A stretch of DNA of 64,000 nucleotides from Volutella citrinella. Lineage: Eukaryota; Ascomycota; Sordariomycetes; Hypocreales; Nectriaceae. The notes beneath the pieces were generated by a model that was given only the letters and a program-made list of their open reading frames with translations, did not search any database and was not told the DNA's origin. The stretch is taken from the NCBI GenBank assembly GCA_034401135.1, contig JAWZSP010000004.1:1674001-1738000 (forward strand). Direction: 5' to 3'. This document shows, piece by piece, positions 59,758 through 64,000 of the stretch. Both the position numbers and the translations under genes were made by a program. The stretch's first letter is position 1, and every line of letters starts with the position of its first letter.

Positions 59758-62521
59758 CTAGCCGGAATTCGTTCCATCAGCATCCGCCATCGGCGCATCC
59801 TTTGACGCCTCGTCCTCGCCCTTACCGGCTTCTCCAGCTGGCGTTTCCAATCCCGCGTCCTTGTTTTCCATATCTTGGTCCTCTGACTGGCCATTGTTTG
59901 CCAGCCCTTGCTTGCCTTCAATGCCATAAATATAGTCGCTCAACATCTTGGCAGCTCCGTCTACATCGTCATTGATGACAGTTGTGTCGAATAGCTCTTG
60001 CGTCTTAGACTCGTCCAGGTCCGTGATGAGCTGCTTCGTCAGTTGCTGAATGGTGGCGTCGTCATCCCCGGCGGCCTTCAGGCGCGCCTCAAGAGCCTCG
60101 GGGCCTGAGGGTCTGATGAGAATATACCGTGCCGAGAAGTCCATATCTTTAGCGTACTGGGCGGCCTGTGGGGAATTGTAAGCACGGAAATGGCCAGATG
60201 GGTGAGGAAATGCATACCTCCAAGTCAAGAACGATGAGAGGGACCTTGCCCGACTCTGTTACGTCCTCGACGGCTTTGTGGCTTGTGCCGTAGTCGTCAC
60301 CGTCACGAGTTCCGTTTTCTATGAGCTTATCGCCATCACGGAGTCGGTTGAACTCCTGGGCTTTGACGAAATGGAAAGCCTTTCGGTCCTCTCCCTCGGC
60401 AGGCTCCCGTGTGGTGTGTCGCACGACGACAGCAAACACTCCTGGGCGCTCCGACATGAGCTTCTCGACGACAGCCGTGTGCCCAGTCCCTGCCAGACCT
60501 GAGATGACAATAGGCTCTCGATTACTGGGCATGTCCTCCTCGTTCGCTGCAGGATCGGCCTCCTCCTCGTCGCCGGCTTCTGCGAGTTCTTGGAACACAA
60601 TGTCGATCGTTTTGGGGTCGTCGATCCTGTCAAACGCTGCCAGTTTTGATCGAGCTGCGATTCGTAGCGCCCGCCAGCTTTTGCTCGCTTTCTTGGCGAT
60701 GGCTTCCGCTTTGGACTGGTCGCTGGACGGCATCGAAATGTCAAAGTCATCGTCCTTGATCTTCCTCTGGAAGCTGTCCAACTCCGGAAGGCGATACCGT
60801 TCCTCCGATTTGAGCTTGTCCATACCGGCGTCCTCGTCCTCGTTCCGAAGGAAATCCAAAGGCACAGCACCCATCGGTACGGCCCTCAGCCTTTTGCTGG
60901 TGGCTGTGCGCTGGACTGTGCTCTTGGCATCCACAAAGCCTGCAGGGGAGACGGGGTCTCGTTTGATGGGATGGCAGCCTTCGATCTTCCAGCGAACCCA
61001 GTTCTTGTCTCTAGCTAGTACAGTCTCTACCATTCGATAGAAGTACGGCCCATCGGAGCCCTGCCGGAGATACTCTGCGATGGTCTTCTTCATATCATTG
61101 GCCCACTTGGTCTGTTGCATTGTTAGCTAGCTGATGGTGCGAGATGGCATTCGTGTACGGTATTCCTACATCTTCTTCACTCAGAACCTGGTCCAAATAC
61201 ATGACAGCCTTGTTTCCACCGGTGACGGCTGCAAGCTTCTCCTTCGCCTGCGTAGACAAGGAGAGGAGAAAGTCCATAGTTATCAAGGACTGCACGAGAA
61301 CGTGTCTTCGAAACGACAAATCGCTGATCTGTGCGGTGGCCAGTTAGCAACAAAGGGTAGATAAGCGTGCTAGTCGGGTTGGCTCTTACTTCTAGTTCAA
61401 AAAGATCTCTGCTGGTTAGGTACTTTGGATTAAAAGCGCTTGCACTCTCATCCTCCCCCCCTTCTCTTTTCCGCTTCAGGCTTCGTCTGGTGTCTTCTGC
61501 CGATTTCCGTGTGCCTCGATCGTTGTGTATGGTCTGGAACATGGTCATCGTGGCGCCAAGGTTGCTCTTGAATGAGTTGAGATGGCCCGACTCAAATAAT
61601 TTCTTGGGCTGGCTGAAGCTTTCCTGCAGTGACCAGAAAGCTGGGTAGAGAGCGTCCGGCTCCAAGGCCTTCTCGCCCGACTTCGTATCGGCACCCTTGT
61701 TTGAAGCCTTGGGGTCTTGCTGCTCCGCCGAGGTCTCTGCTGGCATGTCCACGTCCATATCAGACGCGGCCTGAGTTGCTGGAATTTCGTATGTCGTGAC
61801 ATTCTCGACGTGGTATTCACCTCGCAGGTTGACGGAGCTTTTATCCCCCAGCGGAAAGCTCTGGAACATGAAGATGAAGACTCGACCACAAAAGGCTGTG
61901 TCCTCCGCCCGAGACAAGCGACGTAATAGCTCATTGCAGCTTCGTAGAATAATGAGCTGCTTTTGCTTGAAATGATTGGCTGTGATTCTTTCCCGCCGGG
62001 ATTCTAAAAAGTCGAAGATCTTGCGGCATCCCACGATGGTCTGGCTATCCAAGAGCTCCTCCGCTAGCCAAAACAATAGAGCGGGGTCGCATTGCCCCTC
62101 GTCAGAGAGGATCGAGAGGATGTCGAGCAGATTCCAGACCTTGACAAAATCGGGCGACTCGATCGTTGTGGTGGCCTGCCTTTGTTAGAATGTCTGGCCC
62201 AAATCCGGGGGACGGGGGCGGCGCGGCGCGGCTCACAATTAGGTTGCTGAAGATCTCTCGGGCTGCCGTCTCAATAATCGCAAACTGCCGGTTTTTGTTC
62301 AGATCGGTAGAGGCGGTCCCATTCTCGGCGTCGTCGTGCGTCAGTCGGGAGGCGGCGTCAGACACCCGGCTGGAAAGGTTGTCAAAATCGGACTTGTTGA
62401 GCGCAGGCTCGATCGTCGAGGTAGGCTTTGCATTTCCTGCTTCTTCGAGAAGGTCGCTCAGGAGTGATACAAATGATGCGACGGCTGGGACCACCACGTC
62501 GTCCACATCGAGGGCTGGCAT
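59758..62521 (-). CDS. THO1: THO complex subunit 1 with C-terminal guanylate-kinase-like domain
   Basis: Five exons (62237–62521, 61390–62175, 61170–61328, 60218–61111, 59758–60165) encode 843 residues. The THOC1/Hpr1 part covers about residues 75–560: VWNLLDILS, FCGRVFIFMFQSFPLGDKSSVNLRGEYHVENVT, NPKYLTSRDLFELEISDLSFRRHVLVQSLITMDFL and NWVRWKIEGCHP. In the THO/TREX complex this subunit couples transcription with mRNA export. From about 609 to 790 follows a domain laid out like guanylate kinase: IVISGLAGTGHT where a P-loop GxxGxGKS is expected, HTTREPAEGE, HFVKAQEFNRL, DDYGTSHKAVEDV, ARYILIRP and INDDVDGAAKMLSDYI. The P-loop Lys is His, so phosphotransfer is unlikely. The tail is Asp/Glu-rich. 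It shares a divergent promoter with the Aquarius gene. Confidence 0.9.
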
Positions 62522-63064
62522 CTTGGACGGCGAAGTGTCTGTCCGTCGTTGCGGTTGTGACTAAACCAGGAGAGCCGTCATCAAGAGTCGAGGCCCGCTG
62601 TCGCGATTGTGTGGCGGGGCGGAGGGCGAACGTGTCCTTTCGTAGAGCAATATGGCCAAGGCCTGGTCGGTGGTTTGGGCCTCAAGATTGCGAAGGAGTG
62701 AGCTTGGGGGGTTGCTCTTTGTGACGTTGGATGCTGCTGGTCGGGAAGGCTGAGAAAACATGCGCCAGGTCAAAGCGAGTCACTCTCTCGGAAGGGGTAC
62801 CTGGACTGCCGCATTGCAGACTAGTGAACCCATGTATCTCTATTGGTGGAGTACTTCCTTTGTGGCGCGTCGCGCGTGGGTCCCTACGAGGCTGAAATTT
62901 TGGCTGGCCCAGGCCCTGAACGCTTTGCGCAAATCGACGCTTTAGCTCAAGGGCTCGCTTCACTTCCAGTTCTCGACATCCACAGTGCTGGCCCATCCGC
63001 AAACCCAGACCGACGGCCCGAGAAAAGCTTCGTCGTCGATGACACGGCAGGAAGCAGAGCCAAA
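62522..63064. promoter_or_regulatory. Divergent promoter, THO1 / Aquarius
   Basis: 543 bp between the start codons of two mRNA-processing genes. No TATA element or further gene is visible. A shared promoter could allow coordinated expression. Confidence 0.5.
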
Positions 63065-64000
63065 ATGCCGAATGTGAAGCGGCTCAAGGGCCGCGGTGCA
63101 GCCAAGGCACCAGAGCAACCGAAACCCGAGCCCTCGACTGCAGATGGGCGTCCAACTCCGGCCGAGGTGGAGGAAGAGGAGCACCAGTTTGTCCAGATTG
63201 CGCGCAAGCACTGGCTGAAGGCCTCCAAGAAGCCTGCAAAGCCCAAGGTCAAGAATGATGTCCTCAAGCAGAGCATTTGGGACCAGCTTGACCGCGAAGG
63301 GTTCCAATACAAGTCTCTGCTGCTCCTGGAGAGTCTGCAGACCCTGGAGAGGTATTCACGCTCCCGATTACCGATGATTGAATTAACCTGCTGACACATT
63401 TGCTATCAGCTACCTCTGGCCAGGATATACGGAAGAGGCGTCAAACTACCATGTGCTCTTGATCGCTCTGATCGCCAACGTCAAGAGACGCGAACACCTT
63501 GAGACTTGGGGTATGTGCGACGACTCTGACTCTAGACTCCCTGCTGACACCTTTTATAGGTTTGTTCGAAGACCGCCCGGCCGACTTCTCTTCGCTCTTC
63601 CGCCGATTGCTCTCCATGATGCTCGACCAGACCCTCTCTGTCACCATCAGGACTCAGCTCGTGTGTTTTCTCACCCACGCTTTCCAGAGCCTGGATTGCA
63701 CAATTGTACGAAAAGAGTGTGCTCCTCTTGTGTCCATTGGCATCTGGCACAACCTGTCGACGGAAAAGCTTCGAGAGTCCAAGCTTGACCAGAGCCCCCA
63801 GCTCAGACGGGCTTGGAAGGCTGCGCACAAACGGTACGATGCGGCAGATGACGAAGCTAAAGCTAGGCTTCGATTCGAACGCTCTTGGCTGTATTCTCTC
63901 CTCGTCGACTTTTTGTCGATCCTAAATATCGAGGGAAGCAAACCAGGTAGGCTGAGCTCTCACTGACCCATGCACATGCGTGTGCCTCTTCCTGATAGTA
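63065..64000 (+). CDS. cwf11: Intron-binding protein Aquarius / Cwf11 (5' part)
   Basis: The gene starts at 63065 and is cut by the window end. Exons 63065–63351, 63410–63510 and 63560–63946 are in phase; an acceptor (TGATAG) ends at 63998, so a fourth exon begins at 63999. The visible ~258 residues start MPNVKRLKGRGAAKAP, with a basic/Pro-rich tail followed by the Aquarius N-terminal helical region: FVQIARKHWLK, SIWDQLDREGFQYKSLLLLESLQTLESYLWPGY, LLIALIANVKRREHLETWGLF and DFSSLFRRLLSMML. Aquarius is an RNA helicase of the spliceosome's intron-binding complex; the helicase domains would lie beyond the window. This is a truncation of the window, not of the gene. Confidence 0.9.

Noticed and set aside
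1..64000. CRISPR arrays, bacterial operons or ribosome-binding sites
   Set aside because: The window is eukaryotic with spliceosomal introns; no spaced direct repeats of CRISPR type were seen.

Overview
The window is nuclear DNA of a filamentous ascomycete. The evidence is GC-rich coding exons, short GT–AG introns (mostly about 47–115 nt), roughly one gene per 3–4 kb, CT-rich promoter tracts and housekeeping proteins of Sordariomycete type. Order Hypocreales is my best guess from protein flavour and intergenic style; it is not proven. All exon boundaries were read by eye from splice signals and reading-frame continuity.

Layout. 1–4.3 kb: no supportable gene. 4.3–5.0 kb: small membrane protein (+). 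5.0–9.0 kb: no confident gene. 9.0–10.3 kb: Rag GTPase Gtr2 (+). 10.5–13.2 kb: APC/C subunit Apc4 (-). 13.2–19.4 kb: an island with an AT-rich relic, a broken orphan ORF, an adenylosuccinate synthetase cut into 22 exons (-), a terminal-exon-like remnant and a truncated sugar transporter. 19.4–21.1 kb: delta-COP (-). 21.9–24.0 kb: acidic DUF2420-type protein (+). 24.0–28.0 kb: no recognisable gene. 28.0–29.7 kb: NIPA-type Mg transporter (+). 30.8–31.8 kb: ribosomal protein uS3 (-). 32.7–35.1 kb: myotubularin-type phosphatase (+). 36.0–38.0 kb: Phe-tRNA synthetase beta (-). 39.9–42.3 kb: PP2A scaffold subunit (+). 42.9–43.8 kb: Efm4-type methyltransferase (-). 44.6–45.6 kb: eIF6 (-). 47.1–50.7 kb: large Gln-rich protein (-). 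50.7–54.3 kb: no recognisable gene. 54.3–56.1 kb: cytochrome P450 (+). 57.9–59.2 kb: eIF5 (+). 59.8–62.5 kb: THO complex subunit 1 with a C-terminal guanylate-kinase-like domain (-). 63.1 kb to the end: Aquarius/Cwf11 (+), cut by the window edge.

Functional picture. Most genes are independent housekeeping genes: translation (uS3, eIF5, eIF6, PheRS, Efm4), membrane traffic and phosphoinositides (delta-COP, myotubularin), signalling and cell cycle (Gtr2, PP2A-A, Apc4) and mRNA processing (THO1, Aquarius, which share a 543-bp divergent promoter). There is no secondary-metabolite cluster; the P450 stands alone.

Most unusual points: (1) the adenylosuccinate synthetase, with 21 introns in a 1,275-nt CDS including a 5-nt micro-exon, sits in a relic-filled island and looks like a second or transferred copy; (2) the P450 needs a 4-nt micro-exon; (3) THO1 is fused to a guanylate-kinase-like domain that has lost the P-loop lysine; (4) gene-free stretches carry recurrent palindromic TACTAGTA / TAGGTACCTA-type motifs.
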